From the NCBI RefSeq assembly GCF_963677005.1, contig NZ_OY781616.1, forward strand, positions 1-64,000: a stretch of 64,000 nt of DNA, read 5' to 3'. Shown here piece after piece: positions 53,461-62,533 of this stretch; position 1 is the stretch's first letter; every line of letters starts with the position of its first letter. The position numbers and the translations under genes were made by a program. Below the pieces are notes generated by a model that saw only the letters and a list, made by a program, of their open reading frames with translations, was not told the DNA's origin and ran no database searches. The DNA comes from Maridesulfovibrio sp. (GTDB taxonomy: Bacteria > Desulfobacterota > Desulfovibrionia > Desulfovibrionales > Desulfovibrionaceae).

Positions 53461-54693
53461 ATGGATAGCAATCTCTTCCCCGAAGGCGTAACACGCTGCG
53501 GACTGCCCAAATTCCTGCTTTGGTTGGGCATTGTTACCGCCGTCCTGCTCTGGGGCGTATATGCTGCCGTCAATATCTTCTATTACGGCATCGGCGTGAC
53601 CGGCCTCGACAACTACTTCGGATTCGGTCTCTGGATTACCTTTGACCTTGCCGTTATTGCCCTCGGAGCTGGTGCGTTTTTCACCGGCTTCCTGAGATAC
53701 ATACTTAAAATCGACCAGTTGAAAAACATCATCAACCTGGCCGTTATACTCGGATTCCTGTGCTACTCCGGCGCCATGCTCATTCTGACCATGGACATCG
53801 GGCAGCCCATCCGCGCATGGTTCGGTTACTGGCACCCCAACGTGCACTCCATGCTCACAGAAGTTATCTTCTGTATTACCTGCTACTGCACCGTTCTGAT
53901 CATCGAGTTCATCCCGCTGGTCCTGGAGCAGAAGCAGCTGAACAAGATTCCCTTCCTGCACCACTTTGCCCATCACCTGCACGTGAATATGGCTCTGTTT
54001 GCCGGAATCGGAACTTTCCTGTCCACTTTCCACCAGGGTTCTCTCGGTGGTATGTACGGGGTAATGTTCGGTCGTCCTTATGCTTTCCGTGAAGGTTTCT
54101 TCATCTGGCCCTGGACATTCTTCCTCTTCGTTCTTTCCGCAGTAGGTTCCGGTCCTGTATTCACAGTGCTGGTCTGCACCCTCATCGAAAAGATGACCGG
54201 TAAGAAACTGGTGGAATACAAGGTCAAAGCCCTGATGGGTAAAATCGCCGGTACCATGCTTTGCGTGTACATGTTCTTCAAGATCATCGACACCTGGGCC
54301 TGGGCTGTAGGTTACCTGCCTTCCGTAGGCCTTACCTTTGAACAGATGTTCTACGGTAATATCTACGGACAGTGGCTGCTCTGGACTGAAATTATCGTCT
54401 GCGGTGTTGTGCCCGCACTGATGCTGATTTCGCCCGCTATCAAGAGAAACCCCGGTCTGCTGTACACAGCAGCAATTCTGGACTGCATCGGCATAACCAT
54501 CAACCGTTACGTCTTCACCGTTCAGACCATTGCCATACCGGTAATGCCTTTCGACTCCTGGCACACTTATGCCCCCAACTGGGCAGAGTGGGCAACATCC
54601 CTGATGATCTGCGCCTACGGTGCACTCGTCCTCAGCCTTTGCTACCGCTATCTGCCTGTCTTCCCTCAGGAAGTTAAGCTGAATCAGAAGTAG
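53461..54693 (+). CDS. qrcD: Menaquinone reductase, NrfD-like integral membrane subunit QrcD
   Basis: A 410-residue, about ten-helix membrane protein of the NrfD/PsrC family with the conserved stretch HPNVHSMLTEVIFCITCYCT and HQGSLGGMYGVMFGRPYAF. Helix ends include LILTMDIGQPIRAWFGYW and the final FDSWHTYAPNWAEWATSLM. It binds menaquinone in the membrane and closes the electron path of the complex. GGAGG lies before the ATG. A terminator follows the stop. A long open frame on the opposite strand over the whole gene is a codon-bias shadow. Confidence 0.95.
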   Translation: MDSNLFPEGVTRCGLPKFLLWLGIVTAVLLWGVYAAVNIFYYGIGVTGLDNYFGFGLWITFDLAVIALGAGAFFTGFLRYILKIDQLKNIINLAVILGFLCYSGAMLILTMDIGQPIRAWFGYWHPNVHSMLTEVIFCITCYCTVLIIEFIPLVLEQKQLNKIPFLHHFAHHLHVNMALFAGIGTFLSTFHQGSLGGMYGVMFGRPYAFREGFFIWPWTFFLFVLSAVGSGPVFTVLVCTLIEKMTGKKLVEYKVKALMGKIAGTMLCVYMFFKIIDTWAWAVGYLPSVGLTFEQMFYGNIYGQWLLWTEIIVCGVVPALMLISPAIKRNPGLLYTAAILDCIGITINRYVFTVQTIAIPVMPFDSWHTYAPNWAEWATSLMICAYGALVLSLCYRYLPVFPQEVKLNQK

Positions 54694-54714
54694 CATCCGT
54701 TTGCTTTAAAATGT

Positions 54715-54750
54715 GAAAGCCCCGCATCCGTCCGGATGCGGGGCTTTCTT
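54715..54750 (+). terminator. Terminator of the qrc operon
   Basis: A 15-bp perfect stem, AAGCCCCGCATCCG with CGGATGCGGGGCTT (about 54716-54747), followed by TCTTAT. The stem sequence closely resembles the cvpA-mazG terminator at 47646-47677. Confidence 0.85.
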
Positions 54751-54785
54751 ATGCGGCGGGCTTCAAATGCATTTAACACACTGTA

Positions 54786-54982
54786 TTTGATGCGCTTCGC
54801 GCTTTTGATTGTCGGATTTATCCACTAGAGAAATCATAAGAAATATGGTTAACACCTTAGCACATAATTTTTGATTTTGATTCGTCTTTCAATGCAGCAA
54901 CTTTAATTAGGGATTCCAAAGGGGATTATCCCCTTTGGCTGCCAGCGGCAAAATCCTTTCACCAAAAGCGCGAAGCGCATCA
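54786..54982. repeat. Dispersed repeat, copy 3, with inverted end (MITE-like, about 197 bp)
   Basis: The right part, 54907-54982, is copy 3 of the dispersed repeat: TTAGGGATTC, perfect hairpin CCAAAGGGG-ATTAT-CCCCTTTGG, GCCAGCGGCAAAATC, then AAAAGCGCGAAGCGCATCA. At 54786-54810 the end sequence occurs inverted, TTTGATGCGCTTCGCGCTTTT. The whole is bounded by about 20-bp terminal inverted repeats and has no coding sequence, the layout of a miniature inverted-repeat element. It stops 2 nt before the hydrolase stop codon. Confidence 0.75.
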
Positions 54983-54984
54983 GA

Positions 54985-55806
54985 TCATCTCATTCCTCTG
55001 ATGACTTCCGCTGCCGTGAGCGTAGTCTTGCGGCTGTAGAGCATGCCGACATGTCCCATGGGACCGCAGTTTATAACTTTCCAGTTTCCTTCACCGGGAA
55101 TCAGATTGCCCCATGGCAGCACCATTTCGTCCGTCGAGGAATGCAGCGCGGTTTTGCCAATATCCGGAAAGGTGATCTTTTCTCTGCCCTTAAAGAGTGA
55201 ACTGTCCGGGTACAGACTGCGGCCAAGCCTTCCGATTGCAATACTTCCAAGCACACTTCCGCCAAAGGGAGTTCCCATGGTAACCAGACCGCGCACCATC
55301 TTTTTAATTTGTGGATCAGCTGATGCTTCTGAAATAAGCAGACCACCAAGCGAGTGCCCGACCAGAGTGATTTTTTCTTCGCTGCCGGTTGCTTCATAAA
55401 GCCTGACTATTTCCTTGCGAAGTTCAAGGACAAGCTCAGGATAAGAGGTGGTAAAACTGTTGTACTGCCATGTGTGCATATTGCCGAATCCCATGAAATT
55501 CAGTCTGTGTTTCATGACCAGCCAGGCGGTTCTGTTGTGATACAGTCCGTGCACCATCAGGATTGGCCGGTTATCTTCTGTTTTGTGGAGCAGTGGAATA
55601 TTGTTCAGAAATGCGAATGGGCGGGTGACGACTGCAATCAGCAGGCTTGTTCCCGCTGAAACGGCGGCTTGCAGCAGATCGAGCGCAACAGCTGCAAAGG
55701 GGCGTTTCCGGCTGCTTTCCCGGTTGATAAAAGCTGCGAAAAGAATCAGTACGGAGGGCAATAGAAAAATTACGGCTACTGCCAGGATCAAATAAAACAT
55801 ACGCAT
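54985..55806 (-). CDS. Lipase-like alpha/beta hydrolase, membrane-anchored
   Basis: A 273-residue protein with an N-terminal hydrophobic anchor (MFYLILAVAVIFLLPSVLILFAA) and a second hydrophobic part near residues 45-65. The hydrolase core has the oxyanion strand PILMVHGLYHNRTAWLVM, nucleophile elbow VGHSLGGLLI (Ser in GHSLGG), MGTPFGGSVLG, the acid candidate in SSTDEMVLPWGN and the His in GHVGML. This fits triacylglycerol-lipase-like esterases. The substrate is unknown. The stop codon touches the MITE-like repeat. Confidence 0.82.
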   Translation of the reverse strand: MRMFYLILAVAVIFLLPSVLILFAAFINRESSRKRPFAAVALDLLQAAVSAGTSLLIAVVTRPFAFLNNIPLLHKTEDNRPILMVHGLYHNRTAWLVMKHRLNFMGFGNMHTWQYNSFTTSYPELVLELRKEIVRLYEATGSEEKITLVGHSLGGLLISEASADPQIKKMVRGLVTMGTPFGGSVLGSIAIGRLGRSLYPDSSLFKGREKITFPDIGKTALHSSTDEMVLPWGNLIPGEGNWKVINCGPMGHVGMLYSRKTTLTAAEVIRGMR

Positions 55807-55931
55807 ACCTGTCTGTTGTTATCGGTTGATCGGCATTCTGTCCGAAATCTGGAATACTATTTTCAATTGACGTAAATTGTCTCAGTCTGCAACATATTTC
55901 AATATTTTCAAATTCAGCGGAGTTAATCAAA

Positions 55932-56969
55932 TTGAGCCGGAAAATACTTAGCCTTGATATCGGCAGCGGAACTCAGGACGTCCTTTACCATATTGAGGGC
56001 GTGGAGATTGAAAACTGTTTTAAATTCGTGCTTCCTTCGCCCGCAAGGGTGGTTGGTGAAAAGATCCGTCAGTTGACTGCCCGTGGGGCGGATATCTACC
56101 TGACCGGGAAGAACATGGGCGGCGGGTTTGCCCGGGCCGTATTTCCGCATATGGATGCCGGGTTAAAGGTTTATGCGCACCCGCAGGCAGCTCTCGCGCT
56201 GGGTGACGACCTTGCCAGAGTCGAGAAGCAGGGGATAATGCTGCGCGAATCACTGCCCTCCGGTTGCGTGCCGGTCCATTTGTGCGATTTTGACCCCGGC
56301 TGGTGGAGTTGCTTCCTTGCCGCCGCAGGTCTGGAGTATCCCGATCTTGTTACCGCATCGGTGCAGGATCACGGCTACCATCCGGGCAAGAGCAACAGGA
56401 TAGGGCGGTTTAATCTGTGGAAAAAACTGCTGCTGGATAACGCCGGAAGACCCGAGAGCCTGCTTTTTGATGAAGTGCCTGAAGAATTTACCCGCATGGC
56501 AGAACTGCAGAAATCCATAGGCGGAGGTCCTGTAGCCGATACCGGTGCCGCTGCTGTGCTGGGCTGCCTTTTTGTTGACGAGATTCTTGAGCGGAGCCAT
56601 CGCGAGGGCATCTGTCTGATCAACGTAGGCAACAGCCATACCATTTCGTTTCTGCTGTACAAGGGTGCCGTGTTCGGTGTCTACGAGCATCATACCGGGA
56701 ACATGACGCCTGAAAAGTTATGGGAGGATTCCCGGCTGTTCAGGGCCGGACAGCTGGATTTCCAGACTGTGTTTGATGACTGGGGTCATGGTTGCATGAC
56801 ACTTGATCTTCCGGAAGAGGCCGGTGGATTTGCTCCGACGTATGTCATGGGGCCGAAAAGGTCTCTGCTGCGTGGTTTTCCGGTAGAATTCCCATCTCCC
56901 GGCGGGGATATGATGCTTGCCGGATGTTTCGGGCTGATAAAGGGGCTTGAGCTTCGTGAACGCTCATGA
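55932..56969 (+). CDS. DUF1786 family protein (actin/Hsp70-like ATPase fold)
   Basis: A 345-residue protein. It begins KILSLDIGSGTQDVLYHIEG, where DIGSGTQD is an ATPase phosphate-1-like loop, and has GPVADTGAAAVLGCLF and GICLINVGNSHTISFLLYKG, the second loop of this fold. The family is DUF1786; some members are labelled as pyruvate formate-lyase-activating, but I see no radical-SAM cysteine motif. Function is unknown. Translation likely starts at TTG 55932 with GGAG about 9 nt upstream. Confidence 0.82.
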   Translation: MSRKILSLDIGSGTQDVLYHIEGVEIENCFKFVLPSPARVVGEKIRQLTARGADIYLTGKNMGGGFARAVFPHMDAGLKVYAHPQAALALGDDLARVEKQGIMLRESLPSGCVPVHLCDFDPGWWSCFLAAAGLEYPDLVTASVQDHGYHPGKSNRIGRFNLWKKLLLDNAGRPESLLFDEVPEEFTRMAELQKSIGGGPVADTGAAAVLGCLFVDEILERSHREGICLINVGNSHTISFLLYKGAVFGVYEHHTGNMTPEKLWEDSRLFRAGQLDFQTVFDDWGHGCMTLDLPEEAGGFAPTYVMGPKRSLLRGFPVEFPSPGGDMMLAGCFGLIKGLELRERS

Positions 56970-57049
56970 CTTCAGTTGTACCGGATATTATTACATACCC
57001 TCTTGCTCTGACTCTTTATTAAGTATATCGGTATAACAGTTGTTAGAAA

Positions 57050-59257
57050 ATGAAGGCGGTATTCTTTTACCGTATCAGAAACCATACCCGATTAAATATG
57101 TTGCGTGCCATCTTGTTTATTACGCTGCTTGCCCAGCCCGGTTGTACTGATTTCCTGGCTGAGGGGTGGCTTTCACATACTCTGACAGAACTGGGGTCGG
57201 GTAATCTCGATCGTATTCTGGTCATCGGTGCCGGGATTATAATTTCCGTACTGCTCGCTTTTATCGCCTTTCTTTATCTCAATATAGATAAACGAAAAAA
57301 GGTGGAGAAGGAACTGCAGCGGGAACGCGACCTCATGGGCAGCATCATGGAAACCAGTCCCATGGGAATTCTGGTTATAGACCGTGACGGCAGAGTAATT
57401 TTTGCCAATGATCAGGCGGCAAGGGTTCACGGAGTGAACAGAACCGAGATCATCGGCAGGCGGCACAACGATCCGGTCTGGCAGATAAGTTCCCATGACG
57501 GCACCCCATTTCCCGAGGAACGTCTGGCTTTCAACCGGGTTATGAAGATACGAAATGCCGTCCTCGACATCCGGCACGCGATTCATTGGGCTGATGGTCG
57601 CCGTGTTCTGCTGTCCGTCAATGCCTCACCGCTTTTTTCGCGGGACGGTTCCATAAATAAGGTCGTGGCAACTGTGGAGGACATCACCACCAGAAAGAAG
57701 GTGGAGGAGGCGCTGAAGGAAAGCGCCTATCGTTTCCGGTCACTGGTCAAGACTGCCGAAAGCGTGATTATTCTCCTTTCACCGGACAAGAAGATTCTGG
57801 AGTTCAACCGTATGGCCGAGGAGCTTTTCGGCCGTACCCGTCATGAAGTACTCGGAAGGAATTATTTTGAACTTTTTGTCCCTGAACGCTTGTGGGCGGA
57901 ATGTACAAGGCAGTTCGGTTCTGTTCTTTCCGGTACGCCGCTGCGTTTGCAGGAGAATCCGGTCCTGGTTGACGATAGTGAGGAGAGACTGGTGCAATGG
58001 TCGTATTCGCGCCTGCTTGATGCCAAGGGCGACGCCCTCGGAGTTCTGGCCGTAGGGCAGGATATAACCGAGCAGAAACGCGGCGAGGTCGAATTGTGCG
58101 AGGCTCGTGACGCCGCGGAAGAGGCCAGCAGAGCCAAAAGCGAATTTCTGGCCAATATGAGCCATGAGATACGAACCCCGATCAGCGCGATTATAGGTAT
58201 GAGCGAGATGACACTCAACACGGACCTTTCGGATGAGCAGAAAGGCTACCTTGTCACCGTCAAGAAGGCTGCCGAGTCCCTGCTGCATATCATCAACGAC
58301 ATACTGGATATTTCCAAGATCGAAGCCAGGAAGATGGAGCTTCGGCCTGAAGATTTCAATCTGCACGATATGCTTGAAAAGCAGCTTTCAGTTCTTCGGG
58401 TGCAGGCTGAAGAAAAGGGTATCGAGTTGCGTTCGAATATAAGCGACCATGTCTCGCGCTGCTACTGCGGTGATGAATATCGGCTCGGGCAGGTAATAAT
58501 CAACCTCGTCGGTAATGCGATCAAGTTTACGGAAAAAGGTTACGTGGAAATTTCGGTTGATCACGCAGGCAGCTATGAGGACGGCGCCATACTGGAATTC
58601 CGGGTCAAGGATACCGGGATAGGTATTTCGGAGGATAAGTCCGGGAAACTTTTTGAAAGCTTTGTCCAACTGAATGCAGGGTATTCGAAACGTCATCCGG
58701 GCAGCGGGTTGGGGCTGGCAATTTCCAGACAGCTTGTGGAGATGATGGGCGGACACATAACCTTCAACAGCAGGGAAGGTTGGGGAACCGAATTCAAGTT
58801 TACGGTCCGGCTTAAGTCCAGTGCCGGTGAATGCCTTCACGAAAAGGACTCCTCCAAGGACGGAACAGGCGAGATCAGGAAGACCGGGGCACGCATCCTG
58901 CTGGCCGAAGATAATGCCACAAACCAGCTGTATATTTCTCATTTCCTGACCGAGGAAGGTTTTCAGGTGGAAACTGCCGAAAACGGTCTTGAGGTGCTCA
59001 GTATGCTTGAATCCGGAGAACAATTTGATGTGATTCTCATGGATGTACAGATGCCGGAAATGGATGGATTGCAGGCTACCAGAATTATACGGGAATCCGG
59101 AAATGATATCCCCATTGTGGCTTTGACCGCCTATGCCATGGAAGGAGACCGGGAAAAATTTCTAAACAGCGGGATGGATGCTTATTCGTCCAAGCCTGTA
59201 AAAATTGACGAGCTTGTGCGGGTCATCGGCAGGCTCATCCCCATGCACAGGGATTGA
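57050..59257 (+). CDS. Hybrid sensor histidine kinase with two PAS domains and a receiver
   Basis: A 735-residue membrane kinase. Two hydrophobic segments (about 17-30 and 56-76) frame a short periplasmic part. PAS 1 spans about 88-212 and PAS 2 about 225-342. HisKA carries EFLANMSHEIRTP with His372. The ATPase has GNAIKFTEKG, DTGIGI and GSGLGLAISRQL. The receiver has ILLAEDNATNQ and phospho-acceptor Asp665 in VILMDVQMPEMDG. No periplasmic sensor domain of size is present, so sensing is probably by the PAS domains. It is an orphan gene with no output regulator nearby. Confidence 0.93.
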   Translation: MKAVFFYRIRNHTRLNMLRAILFITLLAQPGCTDFLAEGWLSHTLTELGSGNLDRILVIGAGIIISVLLAFIAFLYLNIDKRKKVEKELQRERDLMGSIMETSPMGILVIDRDGRVIFANDQAARVHGVNRTEIIGRRHNDPVWQISSHDGTPFPEERLAFNRVMKIRNAVLDIRHAIHWADGRRVLLSVNASPLFSRDGSINKVVATVEDITTRKKVEEALKESAYRFRSLVKTAESVIILLSPDKKILEFNRMAEELFGRTRHEVLGRNYFELFVPERLWAECTRQFGSVLSGTPLRLQENPVLVDDSEERLVQWSYSRLLDAKGDALGVLAVGQDITEQKRGEVELCEARDAAEEASRAKSEFLANMSHEIRTPISAIIGMSEMTLNTDLSDEQKGYLVTVKKAAESLLHIINDILDISKIEARKMELRPEDFNLHDMLEKQLSVLRVQAEEKGIELRSNISDHVSRCYCGDEYRLGQVIINLVGNAIKFTEKGYVEISVDHAGSYEDGAILEFRVKDTGIGISEDKSGKLFESFVQLNAGYSKRHPGSGLGLAISRQLVEMMGGHITFNSREGWGTEFKFTVRLKSSAGECLHEKDSSKDGTGEIRKTGARILLAEDNATNQLYISHFLTEEGFQVETAENGLEVLSMLESGEQFDVILMDVQMPEMDGLQATRIIRESGNDIPIVALTAYAMEGDREKFLNSGMDAYSSKPVKIDELVRVIGRLIPMHRD

Positions 59258-59280
59258 TATTGTCCCATTGGTGAAGCGGC

Positions 59281-59312
59281 TGATGCCCCCGGCAGGGCTG
59301 CCGGAGGCATTT
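59281..59312. terminator. GC-rich hairpin after the hybrid kinase gene
   Basis: ATGCCCCCGGCAG (59283-59295) pairs with CTGCCGGAGGCAT (59298-59310) with one mismatch. It has a short TTTC flank and may act as terminator. It shares GCCCCCGGCAGGG with the element at 15725-15737. Confidence 0.55.
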
Positions 59313-59344
59313 CATAACGAAAATCAGTGTTGCCGGTTGCGGCA

Positions 59345-59764
59345 TTACTCTTCGGTATTTTTATCTTCGATGTTCCCTACAAGGTCCTTGTGAAGTATTC
59401 CGGCGATCTGTTCCTTGAAATCCATCAGTTCCTTGCCGTTGATTCCGGCCAGAATGTCTTCTGCCGATTCGATGTCGTCGAATCCCTTGGCAAGGGAGCA
59501 GACCAGATGGATGCCTACCTTTTTGCCTTCCACATCAACGAGACCGAGTATATTTGATTTTTTAACTTTTTTGCGCACAGATTGCGGCAGATGCGGGACC
59601 TGCAGAAGCATTTCGCGGGGATAAAAGAGGTATCCGAAAGAAAAATGTTCCGCCTTGAAAGCGTCATTCTGAAAGCCGCTGTTCATGTTCAGGCCGCTTT
59701 CCCTGGCTGATTCAAGCATCTGCATGATGTCGGAGGCAATACTCTCCGCATAACCGTTATCCAT
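59345..59764 (-). CDS. Hypothetical protein
   Basis: A 139-residue soluble protein without recognised family. It starts at ATG 59762-59764 with AAGGAGA upstream; the frame remains open to 59854 without a site. Notable are HFSFGYLFYPREMLLQVPHL, a basic SVRKKVKKSN, and an acidic C-terminal half (FDDIESAEDILAGINGKELM). No signal or membrane segment. Position between a sensor kinase and a permease gives no clue. Confidence 0.7.
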   Translation of the reverse strand: MDNGYAESIASDIMQMLESARESGLNMNSGFQNDAFKAEHFSFGYLFYPREMLLQVPHLPQSVRKKVKKSNILGLVDVEGKKVGIHLVCSLAKGFDDIESAEDILAGINGKELMDFKEQIAGILHKDLVGNIEDKNTEE

Positions 59765-59901
59765 TATATTCTCCTTCCTCATTCCGGCGTCAGGCCGGTT
59801 CACCTTTTGTGTATTTTGTCGAATTGTCGGACGCTCAATGTCCGAAACTGCCATTGAGGCCGACTGAGCATTGTCTGCAGTTTTTAGCTCTGCTGCACCG
59901 G

Positions 59902-61233
59902 CTATCTGTAATCTACTATATTGAGAGATTCGTCTTCACTTTCCGGAGCGGTTTCTTCTGAATCCAACGTCTGATCATATTCATCGAATTCTGATTCATC
60001 GGTAATTTCCGGTGCCGGTCTGTAACAGATTCCGGTTCCCAGCCCGAAAATAATCCCGGCTACAGCCAGACCGCCCAACGCATAATAAAAAAGGGCGTGA
60101 AGTTCAATGCTCATGATGCAGAAGGCTGCTGCGCCGGTATGGAGCAGCAATCCGGGAATATCCGTGATCAAAGCGGAAATTTTCCTGCCCGTGCGCATTT
60201 TTCCGGACATGTGAAGCAGGTCCGTAAGCACATAGGTTCCGAACCAGAAACACAATCCTGCCGCAAGCATGGTTTCGTATGTCGTTTCCGCCTCAAACTC
60301 TGTGCCGAATAATAAGCCGACAGCTACAGCAAGGACTACAGCAGCACCTTTGGTGGCGTGCATCTGATAGTCTTCAGCCAGAATTGATTCCAGCCGTTTT
60401 CCGGCCAGCATGTAGAAACCGAGCAGTGCGGCCACTGTTGCCAGCACGACTGCTCCGCCGGTTAGGTATTTACCCAGTTCTCCAAGACCGCTTCCAGCCA
60501 CCAGCAGATACGGCGTGCTGCTCTCGGCCAGTTCCCCGGCAGGTACGATAAGCAGTGCCGACCAGCAGAAAAGGATAAAGGCAATCAGTGCCAGCAGAAC
60601 CGCAGGGATGACCCGTGCTGCCTTGTTTTCAAAAGCCGTAGGCATCTCGAATCCGGCAAAAGCGAACGCCGCCAGAAATATGATCTGCAGCCATCCGGCC
60701 ATACCTGAAGTGGAAAGATTTTCCGGGAGTGCTGTCGGAAAAAGGGCCGGAATAGTTGTGGGGTAGCCCGCTCCTGAATCCGCAGGCTGAACAGACATGA
60801 CCATGACATAGATGAAGGCGCACACGCCAATGGTCAGGCAGAAGGTGAACACGTCCGCGCCGTTTTCGTCAGCGATAAAACAGCTTATTACCGTAAGTCC
60901 GAGAAGAATGAATCCGGCAGCCTGAGCGGGCATCCATGGTGCGAAGATTTCGCTCACGGTATTTCCGGCCATGCCCAGCCATGAGGCTGCCAGGAGGGTA
61001 ATGGTGAACAGCCTTGCTGAATCCAGAAAGCCGAAAACGAATCCGTCCACAGGTGTGGCCCTGATTTTGCCGCTGCCCAGATTTTCCATCCCTGCGGCAG
61101 TAAAGAAGGAAGCAAAAGCCGCAACAGCCAGAGCGGCCATGAATGCAACACCGCCTGCTCCGGCTCCGTTCCCCGCTGCGGCAAGCCCCGTGGGGGACAA
61201 CATGACTGCCAGTGAAGTAAAAAGACCGCTCAT
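59902..61233 (-). CDS. APC-superfamily permease
   Basis: A roughly 443-residue membrane protein with about 12 helices, consistent with an amino acid/polyamine/organocation permease. It has the helix-1 region with GAGAGGVAFMAAL, helix 6 near AFAFAGFEMPTAFENKAARVIP, where GFE matches the unwound-helix motif, and an acidic cytosolic tail (ESEFDEYDQTLDSEETAPES). The substrate is unknown. ATG 61231-61233 is chosen for the GGAGGG 6 nt upstream. A terminator of the preceding STAS gene lies between them. Confidence 0.8.
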   Translation of the reverse strand: MSGLFTSLAVMLSPTGLAAAGNGAGAGGVAFMAALAVAAFASFFTAAGMENLGSGKIRATPVDGFVFGFLDSARLFTITLLAASWLGMAGNTVSEIFAPWMPAQAAGFILLGLTVISCFIADENGADVFTFCLTIGVCAFIYVMVMSVQPADSGAGYPTTIPALFPTALPENLSTSGMAGWLQIIFLAAFAFAGFEMPTAFENKAARVIPAVLLALIAFILFCWSALLIVPAGELAESSTPYLLVAGSGLGELGKYLTGGAVVLATVAALLGFYMLAGKRLESILAEDYQMHATKGAAVVLAVAVGLLFGTEFEAETTYETMLAAGLCFWFGTYVLTDLLHMSGKMRTGRKISALITDIPGLLLHTGAAAFCIMSIELHALFYYALGGLAVAGIIFGLGTGICYRPAPEITDESEFDEYDQTLDSEETAPESEDESLNIVDYR

Positions 61234-61266
61234 ATACAACCCTCCATTGTACCGATCGGTTATTAT

Positions 61267-61304
61267 GAAAAAAACTTCCTGCCCGCAGAATACGGACAGG
61301 AAGC
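61267..61304 (-). terminator. Terminator of the STAS gene
   Basis: On the minus strand CTTCCTGTCCG (61293-61303) pairs with GCGGGCAGGAAG (61275-61286) with small bulges, followed by seven T. Confidence 0.75.
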
Positions 61305-61354
61305 CGGTATTATATTCAGATAAGCCCGTCTGACGGGCCTGACGGCGTTCTCAG

Positions 61355-61693
61355 TTAGAGAGCGGCAACACATTCCGCCCGCGTACTGTATATGGGCAGG
61401 AAAGACACGAACCCGGAAAGGTCGAATACTTCCCTGATGTAGTCCTTGAGTTCGCAGAGCATCAGCTTGCCGTCTCCGCCCTTGAGTTCTCTTGCCGCCT
61501 TGAGCAGAACACGCAGCCCTGCACTGGAAATGTATTCAAGATCTTCAAAATCAAGGATTATCCTGCTTTCCCCGTTCTGTATGGAGCCGAGCAGCCTTTC
61601 TTCAAAATCATTTGATGTATTTGAATCAAGGCGTCCTTTGAGTTCGAATGTAATTATTCCGTCATTTTTTATTTCACCAACTTCCAGGCCCAT
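61355..61693 (-). CDS. STAS-domain anti-sigma factor antagonist
   Basis: A roughly 112-residue single STAS domain. It shows IITFELKGRLDSNTSNDFEE, IILDFEDLEYISSAGLRVLL, where the phosphorylatable Ser is in ISSAG, and KLMLCELKDYIREVFDLSGF. It would switch partners with an HPK-like anti-sigma kinase, probably the one encoded 115 nt upstream. ATG 61691-61693 is taken because GGAGGAG precedes it directly; a TTG 18 nt upstream is less likely. Confidence 0.9.
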   Translation of the reverse strand: MGLEVGEIKNDGIITFELKGRLDSNTSNDFEERLLGSIQNGESRIILDFEDLEYISSAGLRVLLKAARELKGGDGKLMLCELKDYIREVFDLSGFVSFLPIYSTRAECVAAL

Positions 61694-61808
61694 TGTCTCC
61701 TCCGTAATCAACCCGGTTTCTTTTGCGGCTGCTTTGAGCTGCTTCCGCGAAATAATTTAAGATATGTAATTCAGTTTTGCGGACTGCCTTTACGCAGTCA
61801 GCATAAAA

Positions 61809-62285
61809 CTATTGAATATTTTTGGTCAACTTCAATTTGTTCTTTCCGTTTTCCCATGCATATTCAACTTCATCCATCATCTTACGCATGAAATGAATCC
61901 CCAGCCCGCCTATTTTGCGTTCCATGCAGTCGCATGAGATTTCCGGTTCCGCCATCCTGAGCGGGTTGAACTGCTTTCCGTCATCCTCAATGTATATACG
62001 CAGTATTCCTCCGGACAACAGAATCGTTATATCGAAACTGTGGGACTCCCGGTGGCAGCCGTAATTCACAAGATTGGTGAAAAGTTCGTCCAGCACAAGA
62101 TTGAGCTCAAACACCGTTTTGGGGGAGATACTGTTCTCCTCGCCGAAGCATTCAATTCTTTCGGCAAGCACTTTCAATTCGGAAATATCCGATTTCAGCG
62201 AAAATTGAGATACGACACAGTCTTCGCCCTGCGCTTCCTGTCTAGTCACCAAGACCTTATCCCCTGTTTTCTCAATTGTGGACAT
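61809..62285 (-). CDS. Serine/threonine anti-sigma kinase-like ATPase (RsbW-type)
   Basis: A 158-residue GHKL ATPase of the RsbW/SpoIIAB type (HATPase_c_2). It has the N box ELNLVLDELFTNLVNYG, the G1-like IYIEDDGKQFNPL and GGLGIHFMRKMMDEVEY. No transmembrane or phospho-His domain is present, so it should phosphorylate a STAS partner rather than a receiver. The STAS gene is downstream on the same strand. Neither a sigma factor nor a PP2C phosphatase is encoded next to it, so the output is unclear. Confidence 0.9.
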   Translation of the reverse strand: MSTIEKTGDKVLVTRQEAQGEDCVVSQFSLKSDISELKVLAERIECFGEENSISPKTVFELNLVLDELFTNLVNYGCHRESHSFDITILLSGGILRIYIEDDGKQFNPLRMAEPEISCDCMERKIGGLGIHFMRKMMDEVEYAWENGKNKLKLTKNIQ

Positions 62286-62533
62286 ATATGCGATTTAACC
62301 ACTCTCAAGTTAGAAAACCCTTGTCGCTGCGTCAACAAAAAGGTAATAAATTTTTGAAACTTACTTTGACTTTAATACGATACGATCTTTTACATTTCCT
62401 TAAACCGGTGTACTGTGTTCAATGTGCTTTTGTTTTTGTACACGGTATTTCAATGTGAACACAATCGTATGCTGTCGTATTATGTAAGCAAGGCCGAAGG
62501 CTTTTGCATATAGTGAACAAACAGGAGTTTTTG

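Noticed and set aside
53443..54696. 417-residue frame opposite qrcD
   Set aside because: Shadow of the membrane protein gene; polar composition and no ribosome-binding site.
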